From contig JANYDI010000169.1 in the NCBI GenBank assembly GCA_025363695.1, positions 1-12,111 on the forward strand: a stretch of DNA of 12,111 nucleotides. Reading direction: 5' to 3'. The translations under genes and the position numbers were made by a program. This stretch comes from Opitutia bacterium. GTDB lineage: Bacteria > Verrucomicrobiota > Verrucomicrobiia > Opitutales > JANYDI01. Below the pieces are notes generated by a model. That model was not told the origin of the DNA. It worked only from the letters and a program-made list of their open reading frames with translations, and ran no database searches. Of this stretch, positions 12,010-12,111 are shown in pieces. Position 1 is the stretch's first letter, and each line of letters starts with the position of its first letter.

Positions 12010-12111
12010 ATTGTATCTTGAAAAATAGAAAATCCAATCTTGAAAAACCCAAAATGGTGGGCAAGAGTGAAAGAGTAGGAGTGTTACCATCCTTTGGATT
12101 GGTCAGAAAGA

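Noticed and set aside
12054..12111. Plus-strand ATG frame open to the right edge (MVGKSERVG...)
   Set aside because: Nineteen codons only, with no ribosome site or recognisable motif; open by chance is likely.

Overview
The window carries ten protein genes and one tRNA. Most of them are bacterial housekeeping genes (dnaJ, truB, ribF, infC, rseP, dxr). GC content is moderate and coding density is high, except for gaps of about 250-340 bp that are filled almost entirely by one family of nested palindromic repeats. The dxr-rseP pair, the unusually long two-PDZ RseP and the style of the DnaJ and IF-3 sequences recall the PVC group (Verrucomicrobiota/Chlamydiota). This placement is an inference from gene order and remembered family features, and no marker rRNA is present.

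Layout, left to right. Positions 1-161 hold a degenerate half-repeat in front of dnaJ (+). A full repeat (element 1) separates dnaJ from an SDR epimerase of the TIGR01777 type (+). This is followed by a MerR/TipAS regulator (+), which is visibly richer in AT and has a MerR-type promoter almost touching its start codon. Element 2 lies between merR and ribF (convergent) and supplies the last codons and the stop of ribF. The tRNA-Val(GAC), truB and ribF form one tight minus-strand unit. Element 3, a D-amino-acid-oxidase-like flavoprotein gene (-) and element 4 follow. Next come an M42 metallo-aminopeptidase (+), element 5 (which contains a different 125-bp palindrome), and the minus-strand block dxr-rseP-infC. 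The window ends with a lone repeat hairpin upstream of dxr and about 100 bp with no recognisable content.

The housekeeping genes cover protein folding (DnaJ), tRNA modification and translation initiation (TruB, tRNA-Val, IF-3), flavin cofactor synthesis (RibF), isoprenoid precursor synthesis (Dxr) and membrane stress proteolysis (RseP).

Two things stand out. First, the palindromic elements sit at the edges of transcription units and at no junction inside the tight gene pairs. Their stems differ in sequence from copy to copy but still pair, and one copy has entered the ribF reading frame. Second, the oxidase appears to be a natural circular permutation of the DAO fold: the motifs normally found at the C-terminus (RPxR and HNYGHGG) precede the FAD-binding Rossmann motif, behind a signal-peptide-like N-terminus.
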